DNA of 64,000 bases, taken from PHAA01 sp034927445 (GTDB lineage Bacteria; Bacillota; Syntrophomonadia; Syntrophomonadales; Syntrophomonadaceae). The stretch is from contig JAYFPZ010000014.1 in assembly GCA_034927445.1 (NCBI GenBank), forward strand, positions 1 to 64,000, written 5' to 3'. Made by a program: the position numbers and the translations under genes. Under the pieces are notes generated by a model. The model was not told the origin of the DNA, did not search any database, and saw only the letters and a program-made list of their open reading frames with translations. This document shows, in pieces, positions 45,736 through 55,461 of the stretch; the stretch's first letter is position 1, and every line of letters begins with the position of its first letter.

Positions 45736-46863
45736 ATGATAGCTGTGAAAAGATACCTTAAAAAACAATTTGTAGTTGCCCTGATTATGGCGTTGTGCCT
45801 GCTGACAGGCACCGCTTCGGCAGCCGGGTATCCCGACCTGGAGGAAAGCGACTGGGCCTATAACTATGCAGCGTATGCCGTGGAAAAAGGCATCATGGAG
45901 TTGGATGGCAACGGCTGCTTCAACCCAGGCCGGGAGGCCTCCCGGGGAGAGTTTGTTCTGTATCTCTGGCGCAGTTTGGGCTGCCCGGAGGCTCCCGATG
46001 GAGTCATCTATTCCGCCCCCGTCTTCTCCGACGTGAACCCCGGCGACCCCTGGTTTGACGCGGCAGAGTGGGCGGTACAGGCTGGTATCACCTCGGGCAC
46101 CTCATCCACCACTTTCTCTCCGGGGCTTGCCTTGAACCGGGAGCAGGCTTTTACCTTCCTGTATAACGCCCTTCCTCAGTTTGGGGCCGATCAGGGCAAT
46201 TGGGACATGGCGCTGACTTCATTTAAGGACTACGGCGATGTAAGTTCCTGGGCCAGAGTACCCCTTAACGCTCTTTATAACGTGGGGATCGTTTCCGGTA
46301 CGAACGACGGTTATCTCATGCCTTTAAGGGAGATGAACAACGCTGCCGTCTCTGCCGTTCTCTATAATACTTTGCAGTCGGTGTACCGTTTGGAGGAGTC
46401 GGGTCCCCAGGCTCCCGAGCAATACGCCACCCTCTACTTCATTGTCAATGGTGCGGAAAAAACCTATGAGATGAGATATTATGGCAAGCTTACGCCGGAG
46501 AAGTTGATGGACGGACTGACTGCCCTGACCGGGCTGAGGTTCTCCTACACCTCCTTTGATGTGGTCGGAGATGAGTTGCGGGTCCACTGGGCGGAGGACG
46601 CCTCCTTTATGCCGGCAGGCAATGCTACCGATACTTTCCTGGAAGAGAAGATGGGCTACCGCTTCTTTGCTGTGGATTCTCTGACCCGGTGCATGCTTGA
46701 TTCCACCTGGGCCACCCTGTCCCGGAATATGGAAACCCCCCGCATTTATTTTACCGGCGCTGATAACTCCGGCCTGGACCTGCGTGAAATAATGAACTGG
46801 GCAATCAGTGGAGACGAGTGGTACTCCGGAAACTTTGACGATTATTATGTGGCGGCCGGCTGA
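45736..46863 (+). CDS. S-layer homology (SLH) domain protein
   Basis: A 375-residue exported protein. A signal peptide (KKQFVVALIMALCLLTGTAS, cleavage after ASA) is followed by three SLH repeats (YPDLEESDWAYNYAAYAVEK; FSDVNPGDPWFDAAEWAVQA; FKDYGDVSSWARVPLNALYN) and a 150-residue C-terminal domain not recognised. It would sit on the cell surface attached to wall polymer. ATG 45736 is preferred; a GTG at 45745 has similar spacing to GGAGAAGGG. Preceded by the shared regulatory block. Confidence 0.85.
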   Translation: MIAVKRYLKKQFVVALIMALCLLTGTASAAGYPDLEESDWAYNYAAYAVEKGIMELDGNGCFNPGREASRGEFVLYLWRSLGCPEAPDGVIYSAPVFSDVNPGDPWFDAAEWAVQAGITSGTSSTTFSPGLALNREQAFTFLYNALPQFGADQGNWDMALTSFKDYGDVSSWARVPLNALYNVGIVSGTNDGYLMPLREMNNAAVSAVLYNTLQSVYRLEESGPQAPEQYATLYFIVNGAEKTYEMRYYGKLTPEKLMDGLTALTGLRFSYTSFDVVGDELRVHWAEDASFMPAGNATDTFLEEKMGYRFFAVDSLTRCMLDSTWATLSRNMETPRIYFTGADNSGLDLREIMNWAISGDEWYSGNFDDYYVAAG

Positions 46864-46945
46864 TCCCAAGAAAAGAAGTGGTATTATTAGCGACACAATG
46901 CTTTATTTTATAAAGCAGAGACTGTTCAAGAAGGAGGAACCCAGG

Positions 46946-47407
46946 ATGTTGCAAGCCGGCAGCCAAGCGCCTGATTTTACCCTGCCTGACCAAGACGGGA
47001 ACGAAGTCGTCCTATCCGGTTTTAGGGGCAAAAAAGTAGTGCTCTATTTTTATTCGAAGGACAACACCCCCGGCTGCACCCGGCAGGCCTGTGCGTTTGC
47101 TGGAGCTTATGAGGATTTTAAGAACCAAAACGTGGTGGTGATCGGTGTCAGTAAGGACAGCACCGCTTCTCACCGGAAGTTTGCAGACAAACATAACCTG
47201 CCGTTTATTCTACTCTCAGATCCGGAACTTCAGGCCATTAAGGCCTACGATGTCTGGCAGGAGAAAAAGCTCTATGGCAAAGTGAGCATGGGCGTGGTGC
47301 GCTCCACTTACATCATTGATGAAGATGGCGTGATTGAAAAGGTCATGTCCAAGGTCAAACCCGACACCAATGCCGCTGAGATTCTGGAATATCTTAAAAT
47401 CAAATAA
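46946..47407 (+). CDS. bcp: Thioredoxin-dependent peroxiredoxin (Bcp/PrxQ type)
   Basis: A 153-residue PrxQ enzyme. The peroxidatic Cys44 in TPGC and the resolving Cys49 five residues later (TPGCTRQAC) define an atypical 2-Cys Bcp. LYFYSKDNTPGCT and IGVSKDS are the family motifs. It removes hydrogen peroxide and organic hydroperoxides in the cytoplasm. Start at MLQAGSQ behind AAGGAGGAACCC; a longer in-frame opening lacks homology. Confidence 0.93.
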   Translation: MLQAGSQAPDFTLPDQDGNEVVLSGFRGKKVVLYFYSKDNTPGCTRQACAFAGAYEDFKNQNVVVIGVSKDSTASHRKFADKHNLPFILLSDPELQAIKAYDVWQEKKLYGKVSMGVVRSTYIIDEDGVIEKVMSKVKPDTNAAEILEYLKIK

Positions 47408-47511
47408 TTAATGTAATGGCTCGGGGTCGCTGATCCCGGGTTATTAATATGCCGTGTCAAGTCTGTGGGACGGAAATGAATACCTGGACTCCATGCAGGT
47501 AGTAGGGTGAA

Positions 47512-47751
47512 TCAAACGAATTTTATCGCCCGCTCGTGGCAAATGCTCACACAAGTGCCGCATCCCACACAATTTTCTTCACTGAGTACATATGATCTCA
47601 ATTTGCCTTTGGCCTTGATCTTCAGTTTGCCGAACAGGCTAAGACCGGTATATTCTGCCTGGCTTACTTCTCTTACAATAAAGACATTGCCTGGACAGTT
47701 TGCGGCACATCGTCCACAGCCATCGCACTTGTTTATATTTACATTCAGCAT
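47512..47751 (-). CDS. 2[4Fe-4S] ferredoxin
   Basis: A 79-residue ferredoxin with two cluster motifs: CDGCGRCAANCP (Cys9, 12, 15, 19) and CVGCGTCVSICH near the C-terminus. Between them a 30-residue insert is longer than in the shortest clostridial ferredoxins. It would carry electrons at low potential in anaerobic metabolism. The gene is alone, convergent with bcp. A start with GGAGG 6 to 8 bases upstream supports it. Confidence 0.92.
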   Translation of the reverse strand: MLNVNINKCDGCGRCAANCPGNVFIVREVSQAEYTGLSLFGKLKIKAKGKLRSYVLSEENCVGCGTCVSICHERAIKFV

Positions 47752-48028
47752 ATATGACCTCCATCAATATAATAGGGTCATTATAATCAAGGAAGTTAAA
47801 CAAAATTTAAACTGTTAAAAACTTTTATTAAAGAATGTGGGAATAATAACGGAAACAGGAGTCGGCATGTTGCGATATCTGTAAAGATACACGAAATGGG
47901 CAGATTAAGCCGGACGGATACAATCCGCGTAATGTATAAATGAGCTGCATTGAAGATAAGGGATGTTTGGGATAATATAATGTTATATACACTGCAACGC
48001 TGACATCACTGCAAAGGAGAAATGGAAC

Positions 48029-48220
48029 ATGATGAATCTCAAGGAGGCATTGGAACTGGCTATAGAAGCGGAAGCTGCCGCCATGAACCGCTACAATAAT
48101 TTGGCCCGGGAGGTAGAGGACCCCGAGACCAGGCTGATGTTGGAACAAATAGCCAAGGAGGAAGCCGGGCATCTCAAAAAGCTCAAAGACCGTCTGAAAG
48201 CCTTAGCTCTAGTGGGTTGA
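48029..48220 (+). CDS. Short ferritin-like/rubrerythrin-like protein
   Basis: A 63-residue two-helix protein (LKEALELAIEAEAAAMNRYN; LEQIAKEEAGHLKKLKDRL). The pattern E...EE..H of the second helix (EEAGH) and the glutamates of the first match half of a ferritin-like diiron bundle; a dimer could form a four-helix site. Rubrerythrin-like domains of this size exist in anaerobes. Start behind AAAGGAG. Its end overlaps the convergent 445-residue gene by 12 bases. Confidence 0.7.
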   Translation: MMNLKEALELAIEAEAAAMNRYNNLAREVEDPETRLMLEQIAKEEAGHLKKLKDRLKALALVG

Positions 48221-49546
48221 TATCGCGGCCTCCTGCTGAAGAGCCCAATAGGTGCCTGCCATGATTAGGGCTATGATTAAAATCAAGCATATCCCGGCCA
48301 AGAGCAGTCTATTGCGTACCTTTTTCTCACCCTGCACATATTCGGCCAGGTAATGGGTCAGGAGTACAGTATTGCCGGAAAAAAGCAGCAAGAAAATTAA
48401 TTGGATCCAACTGGGAATTATTTCGGCCGCGGTATGGGTCAGGTGCGACCAAAGGTTGAGACTGTAGTAGGCCAGGATTATGAATTCGATTAAGCCGGCC
48501 GCAAATTGAAATACGAGGCTCTTCCTCTGCATGGCGGTGTTAACATTCAGCAATTCTTTTATCTGCATCTGCGTGTCCATATTGATGCGGCTGTTGATAA
48601 CCTGGATCTTGCTCTGGACCACTTCGATGGCAGCCTGGAACTTTCCCTCGGCAAGATACAAATTCTCTGAGGTCTGCCGCAGATCTTCAGTCCGGGTATG
48701 ATAGGCAGCCATCATCTGGACGACGGCATCTGCGTTCATACCAAGAGCGGGCTCACTCAAGAACTGCTTTTCCACCGCGGCCAGATTGGATTCCAACCGC
48801 TTAATCCCATCGCTGATCAACTTCTTGTTGGCAACCAGTTTGGCATAAGCAGTGGCCAGCACCTCTATATCTCTCTCCAAATCGTCACTAATAGCCCGAT
48901 TCGGCTGGTGCATCACCAGTTTGGTATGAAGGATGCGAATCAGATCTTTTTCCAGCTCGTCCTTTTCCCGGGAGATGGCGTAATTACGGTCGAGCCAAAC
49001 CGAATCCAACTCATGTAAAAAGATAACCTGGCCATGGATTAGCGGCAGCCGGTGCCCCAAAAGAACGGGTGCGGCCTCGGAACTTGCCTGAGGCGAGTAA
49101 ACATAGAAGGCTTCATTATCATTGGCCGCCGTGGGTAGGCGGAACAGCGGATTTTCACTGACGTCGGCACAGGCCGCCGCCTGGCATTTGACCAGGTTGG
49201 CCGCCGCCTGAAGCTCCTCCGGCCATCTCCCGTCAGTATCCACTAAGATACTGAGTCTGCCCATGACGGACTCAGCATCGACGGCGGCTTCCTTTTCCCA
49301 GGATTGGAGTAATTCCAGGGCCCGGGCCCAGCCCCCTTCGCCATTGGTAGTCTTGATTCCCAGTATGTTCATTTTGCCTGAAATATCGGCAAGATTGAAG
49401 TAGAATCCTCTGGAATCCAGGAGGGTTGACGGCTGAATGCTCTCAGCCGGATCAAGCCCGCTCCGTTTAAGGATATTCACAAGGTTTTCAAGCAGACCGG
49501 AATCATCTTTAAGAAAATAATAATATTGTATGATAAAATTTGACAT
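48209..49546 (-). CDS. Unknown 445-residue protein with coiled coil and C-terminal membrane helices
   Basis: No family recognised. The N-terminal 230 residues look like a cytoplasmic globular region with an ACT-like start (FLKDDSGLLENLVNILKRSG). Residues 230-340 are coiled coil (LERDIEVLATAYAKLVANKK; IEVVQSKIQVINSRINMDTQ). Three hydrophobic helices end it (VFQFAAGLIEFIILAYYSL; SWIQLIFLLLFSGNTVLLTH; LLLAGICLILIIALIMAGTY). The layout is like a membrane-anchored sensor or a CorA-like funnel, without the GMN motif. Confidence 0.7.
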   Translation of the reverse strand: MSNFIIQYYYFLKDDSGLLENLVNILKRSGLDPAESIQPSTLLDSRGFYFNLADISGKMNILGIKTTNGEGGWARALELLQSWEKEAAVDAESVMGRLSILVDTDGRWPEELQAAANLVKCQAAACADVSENPLFRLPTAANDNEAFYVYSPQASSEAAPVLLGHRLPLIHGQVIFLHELDSVWLDRNYAISREKDELEKDLIRILHTKLVMHQPNRAISDDLERDIEVLATAYAKLVANKKLISDGIKRLESNLAAVEKQFLSEPALGMNADAVVQMMAAYHTRTEDLRQTSENLYLAEGKFQAAIEVVQSKIQVINSRINMDTQMQIKELLNVNTAMQRKSLVFQFAAGLIEFIILAYYSLNLWSHLTHTAAEIIPSWIQLIFLLLFSGNTVLLTHYLAEYVQGEKKVRNRLLLAGICLILIIALIMAGTYWALQQEAAISTH

Positions 49547-49825
49547 GCTCTATCAACTCCAATTCCTGTGTCTGATTCAGTTATAATAATAATAACATTT
49601 ATTGGGTATTTCCAAACGAAATAATCAAAAGGCAGGCAACGGCCGCGCAATCGTTTGCTCGTGGCGGTCTCATTATGTGTTCAGCAACAATCCATAAGCC
49701 TCGCTAACCCTTGCTTGTGCCACTTCCCCCGATCACTTCCAGCCGGGTCATTATTTACGGGATATTTATACATTTTGCAACCAATAATATTAACATCTGA
49801 TCGTGTTAAGGATTTGGTATATACA

Positions 49826-51340
49826 ATGGATAGTAAAATAACCGGTGACTTAAATAACGACGAACAGTATCTGATCAATACCATCGGTCAAGGGATGGAT
49901 ACTTGTTATCGCCATCTGGTTATACCCGCATTGGACAATTGCGGCGCTATGATCGTGTACATAAAGGGATTGGTAAATACTACCGAATTGGAAGACGCGA
50001 TCATAGCGCCACTGGTTGCAAAGATGCGGTCGGCCCGTGGCCGAAATCAATATAATAAAACGGACAAAGTTGAGATGCTGATTGATGCTGGCATGTCAGT
50101 ATCCGGGGTACAATCAACCCAAAAGTGGAACGAAATTTGTGATGCCATAGTTTCGGGAGATTCAGTTCTTTTTATAGAACAATGCAATGCTGCCTTAATT
50201 CTGGCGAACAGGGGCTGGAAAGCAAGGAGCATAGCCGAGCCCACCTCGGAGGTGGAAACCAAAGGACCCAAGGACAGCTTTGTGGAAGACATAATGCCCA
50301 ATATGGCATTGATCCGCCGGCGCATCAGGGATTACAGCCTGCGGTTTGAAGGCTTTAAAATCGGCGATAGGACTAAGACCGACATTGCCTTGGTATACAT
50401 TGAAAGTTTGGTTAATGATTCGCTCTTAACCGAAGTCAGGGAGCGTTTAAATAAGATAAAGACGGATTCGATTTTAGCCAGCAATTATATAGAAGAATTT
50501 ATTGAAGACGGATCTTTTTCGATGTTTCCTAAAATCGAACATACCGAACGGCCGGACAAAGCAGCGGCAGCGATCTTGGAAGGCAGAATAGCCATATTAG
50601 TGGATAACACGCCTTTTACCTTAATCGTGCCCGCGGTGTTCTGGAACTTTTTAGAAGTACCCGGTGATCATTACGAGAGATTCTACGTCGGCACTTTTTG
50701 GAGATGGATCAGACTGCTGGCGATATTTCTGACTTTATCCAGCACCTCAACTTATGTGCTATTGACTTCCTTCCATCAAGAAATGCTGCCTACTTCCCTT
50801 GCCATCAAGCTGACGGCAGACAGGTCCGGAGTGCCGTTTCCAGCTGTAATTGAGGCTTTGTTTATGGAAATAATATTTGAAGTGATGACCGAAGCCGGTC
50901 TGCGAATACCCCGGGCGCTGGGACAAACCGTAAGTATAATCGGAACCCTGGTTATTGGTCAGGGGGCGGTATTAGCAGGGCTGGTGGGACCGGCTCTGGT
51001 TATTGCCGTTGCCATAGGTGCAATCTCTTCTTTTGCCATACCCTCTACCAGTATGAGTACTTCTCTGCGGCTGCTTCGCTTTCCTTTGCTGATTTTGTCT
51101 GCTACCTTGGGGATATTCGGCTTCCTGGGAGGTATTATAGCCATCACTTTACATATTATGTCATTGCGGTCATTTGGAACGCCTTTTTATGCACCCATAA
51201 GTCCCATTGGCAAAGATAGTCTGAAAGATACTCTATACCGGGCTCCACGTTGGAAAATGACCAATCGGCCGGACTTGGCCCGCCCCAAGGATAAAGCCCG
51301 GCAAGCAGCCGACTTGCGGCCTCAGCCTGACTCGCAATGA
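49826..51340 (+). CDS. Spore germination protein, GerA family (A subunit)
   Basis: About 504 residues. The N-terminal cytoplasmic domain (GAMIVYIKGLVNTTELEDAI, RRRIRDYSLRFEGFKIGDRT) and the later membrane part (YERFYVGTFWRWIRLLAIF; GQTVSIIGTLVIGQGAVLAG) are typical of GerAA/GerKA. These proteins form part of the germinant receptor in the spore inner membrane. ATG 49826 gives the normal N-terminus, although only a weak AAGGA lies upstream; a longer frame to 49655 looks non-coding. The stop overlaps the next gene by 4 bases. Confidence 0.9.
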   Translation: MDSKITGDLNNDEQYLINTIGQGMDTCYRHLVIPALDNCGAMIVYIKGLVNTTELEDAIIAPLVAKMRSARGRNQYNKTDKVEMLIDAGMSVSGVQSTQKWNEICDAIVSGDSVLFIEQCNAALILANRGWKARSIAEPTSEVETKGPKDSFVEDIMPNMALIRRRIRDYSLRFEGFKIGDRTKTDIALVYIESLVNDSLLTEVRERLNKIKTDSILASNYIEEFIEDGSFSMFPKIEHTERPDKAAAAILEGRIAILVDNTPFTLIVPAVFWNFLEVPGDHYERFYVGTFWRWIRLLAIFLTLSSTSTYVLLTSFHQEMLPTSLAIKLTADRSGVPFPAVIEALFMEIIFEVMTEAGLRIPRALGQTVSIIGTLVIGQGAVLAGLVGPALVIAVAIGAISSFAIPSTSMSTSLRLLRFPLLILSATLGIFGFLGGIIAITLHIMSLRSFGTPFYAPISPIGKDSLKDTLYRAPRWKMTNRPDLARPKDKARQAADLRPQPDSQ

Positions 51341-52575
51341 AAAGACAGGCATCGCTTGGGCAAAAGGCCGGTTTATGTATCATGCTGATTGCTATGATAT
51401 CTTTGAGCGGGTGCTGGGATATGAGAGAGATAAATGAACTCGGACTCGTTATGGCGGTAGGGATCGACAAATCCGTGAATAATCCTAATGAGTACCTGCT
51501 TACGGTTCAAATTGCCAATACCCAGATGGGAAGTTCAACCGGAGATTCCAACAAAACCCAACAGGATGTATGGGTAGCAAGTGCGGAAGGCAAAACTATC
51601 TTTGAGGCCATCAGGGAAATAGCTCGGTTTTCTTCCCAACGAATCATGTGGGCGCATAACAATGTGATTATTGTAGGTGAATCCCTGGCCCAGGATGATA
51701 TAAGCCCGGTTATTGATTTCTTTAGTCATAATCATGAGCTGAGAATGAAAACGTGGATAGCGGTTGCCCAAGGGAATGCCAGTGATTTTCTCGCCGCCAA
51801 TGCGGGGATGGGCAGTATTCCCGGTCAATCCATGGGCGACGTTTTTAGATATCAACAAATTACCGGGTTGGGACTGCCCAGTAATTTATTGGAGGTATAC
51901 CGGGATTTTACCAGTGAAAATAAAGATTTCTTAATTACATCCTTATCCTTTAATCAAGCCATAACAGAGGCTGGTCTAAGCCAACGGACGGAAAACACCG
52001 AAGCCCAAATAGAAATAGCAGGTATGGCTGTTTTTAAACAGAATCGCATGCTGGGCTATCTCACCGTAGATGAAACCAGAGGATTGTCTTGGGTTTTAAG
52101 CCATAATACCAATCGGGTTATCTCCGTGGATCATCCCGAAAACAGCACCAAATCAGTCGCCGTGGAAATAAAAAATGTGAAGGTAAAGGTTGATTCCCAG
52201 CTTGATCAGGATACTCCCGGGTTTACGATTAAAATATCCGGAACGGGGGAAATTGCGGAAGAAGATACTTTCTCCGGCTTGTCCATCAGTCAATTTAAAG
52301 ACCAAGTGGAAGCCAAGTTGGAGCAACAGATTGTCAAGGAAGTGCAATTGGGATTAAACAAGGTTCAAAAAGAGTATAAAAGTGATGTTCTGGGCTTTGG
52401 CGCTATCGTCCACGCGCAGCATAAGCAGGCCTGGAACGGAGAACTTAAAAATAGATGGACCGATATATACCCGGATGTTGAAGTAAAAGTGGAGGCCCAC
52501 ATCACGATTGAATCAAGTACTTTAAATGAGATTCCCCTGAGAGATAATAAGGAGAATAGTAATACATATGACTAA
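51337..52575 (+). CDS. Spore germination lipoprotein, GerAC family
   Basis: A 412-residue lipoprotein with lipobox LSGC (Cys26) and the family start GCWDMREINELGLVMAVGID. The last domain (VQLGLNKVQKEYKSDVLGFG) is typical of Ger(x)C. It forms the germinant receptor C subunit anchored on the spore inner membrane. It overlaps the A subunit by 4 bases and the B subunit by 8 bases, so the order is A-C-B. Confidence 0.93.
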   Translation: MKRQASLGQKAGLCIMLIAMISLSGCWDMREINELGLVMAVGIDKSVNNPNEYLLTVQIANTQMGSSTGDSNKTQQDVWVASAEGKTIFEAIREIARFSSQRIMWAHNNVIIVGESLAQDDISPVIDFFSHNHELRMKTWIAVAQGNASDFLAANAGMGSIPGQSMGDVFRYQQITGLGLPSNLLEVYRDFTSENKDFLITSLSFNQAITEAGLSQRTENTEAQIEIAGMAVFKQNRMLGYLTVDETRGLSWVLSHNTNRVISVDHPENSTKSVAVEIKNVKVKVDSQLDQDTPGFTIKISGTGEIAEEDTFSGLSISQFKDQVEAKLEQQIVKEVQLGLNKVQKEYKSDVLGFGAIVHAQHKQAWNGELKNRWTDIYPDVEVKVEAHITIESSTLNEIPLRDNKENSNTYD

Positions 52576-53668
52576 AATTAAAATAAGCAGAATGCAATTC
52601 TTTTTGCTGATACCCAATCTGCTTTACGCCAAAGCGATTGGAATTACCGCCGGGGTCACGGCCCGGGAAGTTGGAGGAGATGCCTGGACGGCCATGTCCA
52701 TAGGTTTTTTTGCCGGCATTTTGGTAATTCTGGGGATTATCTGCCTCAACTCTAAATTTCCGGAACAAACGATAATCCAGATCTCGCAAGAGGTTTTGGG
52801 TAAATGGCCAAGTAAATTGGTGGGCGCAATCCTGCTACTATTTTTTGCGGCCGCATTTGCCACCTCTGCCAATGTAATGACCATGCACCTGAAGGAGTAT
52901 TTTTTGATTGATACGCCATTTTGGATTATTTGTTTAGCCTATGTTCTGCTCTGTATGTATGGAGCGTTTTTGGGAATTGAAAATATCATTCGTTTTTCCC
53001 TGTGGGGATTTCTGGGCTGTTTAGTTATTAATATAACTATGATATTCGGGACCTGGGGCGAATTTGAGATTAGGAACCTGCTGCCCCTGTTCGATCAAGG
53101 GCTCCAGGCCAATATCCGCCACAGTATTTACATATTTGGCGATATGGCTATGGCTATCTTCGCGGTGGGCATGATTTATCCGATGCTTAATAATAAGGAA
53201 AAAGTAATGCCCCTTACTTTTTGGGCTATGATAGTGTCTGCCTTGATGATATTAATCTGGCCGATTTTTGAACTGGGGGTAATTGGTTCCGGGGCCATGA
53301 AACAATATGTGGTAGTCTGCATGCAGCAGGTGAGGTGTGCCCAGTTAACCAGGTATTTACCCAGATATGAGCTGATTATGGTAGGCTTATTTACATTTTC
53401 GACCTTCGTACAATCTGCAACCCTGTATTATTGTTCCCTGTATAGCGTTAAACAGATCAGCGGTCTGAAGAAAGACCGGCATATTATTCTGACCCTGGCA
53501 CTGATCCTGTTTATGGCTACTTACTTCATGGCTAAAGATCATAATAGCTACGTTCACTTTCTTCGCTTTCCCTGGGCCCAAATTTGCATAAGTCTGAGCC
53601 TGGGACTGCCATTGCTTATATTTATCGCTGCCTTGATCAGAGGAAAGCTAAAATCCGGAATTGACTAA
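52568..53668 (+). CDS. Spore germination permease, GerAB family
   Basis: A 366-residue membrane protein with about ten helices, of the APC-like GerAB family (ISRMQFFLLIPNLLYAKAIG; FPEQTIIQISQEVLGKWPSK). GerAB proteins are thought to sense or gate germinants with the A and C subunits. It is last in the ger operon. The regulation is expected to be by the forespore sigma factor G, but no clear site was identified. Confidence 0.92.
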   Translation: MTKIKISRMQFFLLIPNLLYAKAIGITAGVTAREVGGDAWTAMSIGFFAGILVILGIICLNSKFPEQTIIQISQEVLGKWPSKLVGAILLLFFAAAFATSANVMTMHLKEYFLIDTPFWIICLAYVLLCMYGAFLGIENIIRFSLWGFLGCLVINITMIFGTWGEFEIRNLLPLFDQGLQANIRHSIYIFGDMAMAIFAVGMIYPMLNNKEKVMPLTFWAMIVSALMILIWPIFELGVIGSGAMKQYVVVCMQQVRCAQLTRYLPRYELIMVGLFTFSTFVQSATLYYCSLYSVKQISGLKKDRHIILTLALILFMATYFMAKDHNSYVHFLRFPWAQICISLSLGLPLLIFIAALIRGKLKSGID

Positions 53669-53684
53669 ACCAATAGGGCGGCGG

Positions 53685-53810
53685 TGCTGTCGAACATCTC
53701 TTGTTACCCGCACGCCATCTACTGCTTTTCGATAAATAGCCCGTCAAAAAATCAAACCGATCATCTTCAAGATAGACGGCATTCTTCTTCAAAGCCTTCA
53801 TTAAATCCAT
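53685..53810 (-). pseudogene. 5-prime fragment of the dispersed 107-residue ORF family
   Basis: Minus-strand start MDLMKALKKNAVYLEDDRFD continues FLTGYL, then the frame slips; the neighbouring frame gives YRKAVDGV and NKRCSTA, matching the intact copy (RFDFLMGVVYRKAVDECSGN; STVLRS). The rest is missing. GGAGGGAAAATC precedes its ATG. It is far (25 kb) from the other copies. Confidence 0.6.
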
Positions 53811-54065
53811 GATTTTCCCTCCTTTCGAGCTTGTTTTATCTCGCCAGACTATCCGGGATTTTAGCCCATTCCAAGCCCTGCCGCTTTCCGCATCGTATAA
53901 AAAATTTGTAAAAAGAGCGGCTAATGCGACTTATAAGCAGGCTGGCAAGCCTGTTTGCGTCACCTTGCGCGCATTTTTGACAAAATATGATCTTTCATTT
54001 TTGGAACAAACGTCAATAGTACAACTTTAATCGGCGTTGTACCATGACAAAAAGCAGTCACAGAG

Positions 54066-54099
54066 TATAAAAGTATAATTCCAGGGTTGTACTTTTATA
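54066..54099. promoter_or_regulatory. Perfect 10-bp inverted repeat before the CoA-transferase gene
   Basis: TATAAAAGTA (54066-54075) and TACTTTTATA (54090-54099). It lies 84 bases before the start of the catabolic cluster and may be an operator or leader stem. Bases 53,811-54,065 show no convincing gene. Confidence 0.5.
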
Positions 54100-54182
54100 A
54101 AATCCGTTCATCTGAATTAAGGAGGGATTTTTTGCAAGATTGATGATATGTATATGGTTTACAGCAGAAGGAGTTGAAATTA

Positions 54183-55376
54183 ATGGGTAAAGTTCTCGAC
54201 GGAGTAAAAGTTATTGATTTGACTCAAGCCTACAATGGACCATTTTGCACGATGCAGCTGGCTGATCATGGGGCGGAAGTAATCAAAGTCGAAAAGCCGG
54301 GAAGTGGCGACCAGACCAGAGGCTGGGCCCCTTTCCGGGAAGGATGCGGTGATAGTGCTTATTATGCCTTCGTAAATCGCAATAAAAAGGGAATAACTCT
54401 GGATATTACAAAGCCGGAAGGCAAGAAAATCCTTAAAAATCTGGTTAGAATTGCGGATGTGGTAGTGGAAAATTTCCGCTGCGGCACCATGGAAAAGTTA
54501 GGTCTGGGTTATGAGGAGCTAAAAAAGGTAAATCCGAGGATTATATATGCATCGAGTACGGGATTTGGACATTACGGCCCTTTAAAAGACAGACCGGCTT
54601 ACGATGTGATTGCCCAGGCGATGGGCGGCATGATGAGTATTACCGGCGATAAAGGCGGGCACCCGGTCAAAGCGGGACCCGGTCTGGGAGATAATTTTGC
54701 CGGTACTTACCTGGCCGGAGCAATTGCGATGGCGCTGTACCACAGAGAAAAAACCGGGCGCGGGAACTGCATAGACGTTTCGATGACTGATGTTATGTTC
54801 GCGGCGCTTGAAAACGCCCTGCCGGTTTATGACATTGAAGGCACGGTTTTGGGGCGGTCGGGGAACATTGATCCTGCCACCAGCCCTTATGACATGTATG
54901 AATGCAAGGATGGGTTCATAGTTCTGGCGGCCGGAAGCGAAAAACTTTGGAAGCTGTTATGTGAGGCGATGGAGAACCCCGGACTTTCTGATGATGAGAG
55001 GTTTGCCGACAATGGACTCAGAGTCGTTAACCGTGACCAGTTAACTGACGTCATCAATAGCTGGACCCGGGGCCTAAGTGTCAGCGAGGCGGAAGCAAGA
55101 TTAATAGAAAAGGGAGTCCCCTGCGGCCCTATCTTGGATGTTGAGCAGATTGTCAATCATCCTCATTTCAAAGCCCGCGAAATGGTAGTGGAAGTCGAAC
55201 ATCCGACTATAGGAAAAATGAGGATACAGGGAGTAACCGTCAAGTTTTACGAAACCCCCGGTTCGATAGAAAGCCCGGCCCCTCTGCTTGGTCAGCATAC
55301 CGAAGAGGTGTTAAAAACAGAATTAGGGCTAAGTGACGAAGATATCAGGGAATATAGGGAATTTAATATTATTTAG
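54183..55376 (+). CDS. Class III CoA-transferase (CaiB/BaiF family)
   Basis: A 397-residue enzyme. The catalytic Asp is Asp170 in GLGDNFAG, at the same position as Asp169 of formyl-CoA transferase. VIDLTQAYNGPFCTMQLADH, VEKPGSGDQTRGW and NRNKKGITLDI are family signatures. It moves CoA between an acyl-CoA donor and a carboxylic acid, activating the substrate for the enzymes encoded downstream. Start behind AGGAG at 54183. It is separated from the next gene by 85 bases. Confidence 0.92.
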   Translation: MGKVLDGVKVIDLTQAYNGPFCTMQLADHGAEVIKVEKPGSGDQTRGWAPFREGCGDSAYYAFVNRNKKGITLDITKPEGKKILKNLVRIADVVVENFRCGTMEKLGLGYEELKKVNPRIIYASSTGFGHYGPLKDRPAYDVIAQAMGGMMSITGDKGGHPVKAGPGLGDNFAGTYLAGAIAMALYHREKTGRGNCIDVSMTDVMFAALENALPVYDIEGTVLGRSGNIDPATSPYDMYECKDGFIVLAAGSEKLWKLLCEAMENPGLSDDERFADNGLRVVNRDQLTDVINSWTRGLSVSEAEARLIEKGVPCGPILDVEQIVNHPHFKAREMVVEVEHPTIGKMRIQGVTVKFYETPGSIESPAPLLGQHTEEVLKTELGLSDEDIREYREFNII

Positions 55377-55461
55377 GCTGCCAAACCCAATTTGGTTTTG
55401 CTTTATCTGTTTAATTTTTAGTATCAAGAATGATCTGATCCCAGTTGAAGGAGAGATAAAA

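Noticed and set aside
53809..54030. Plus-strand frame of 73 codons
   Set aside because: No ribosome binding site, overlaps the repeat fragment, and the region decays into hairpins.
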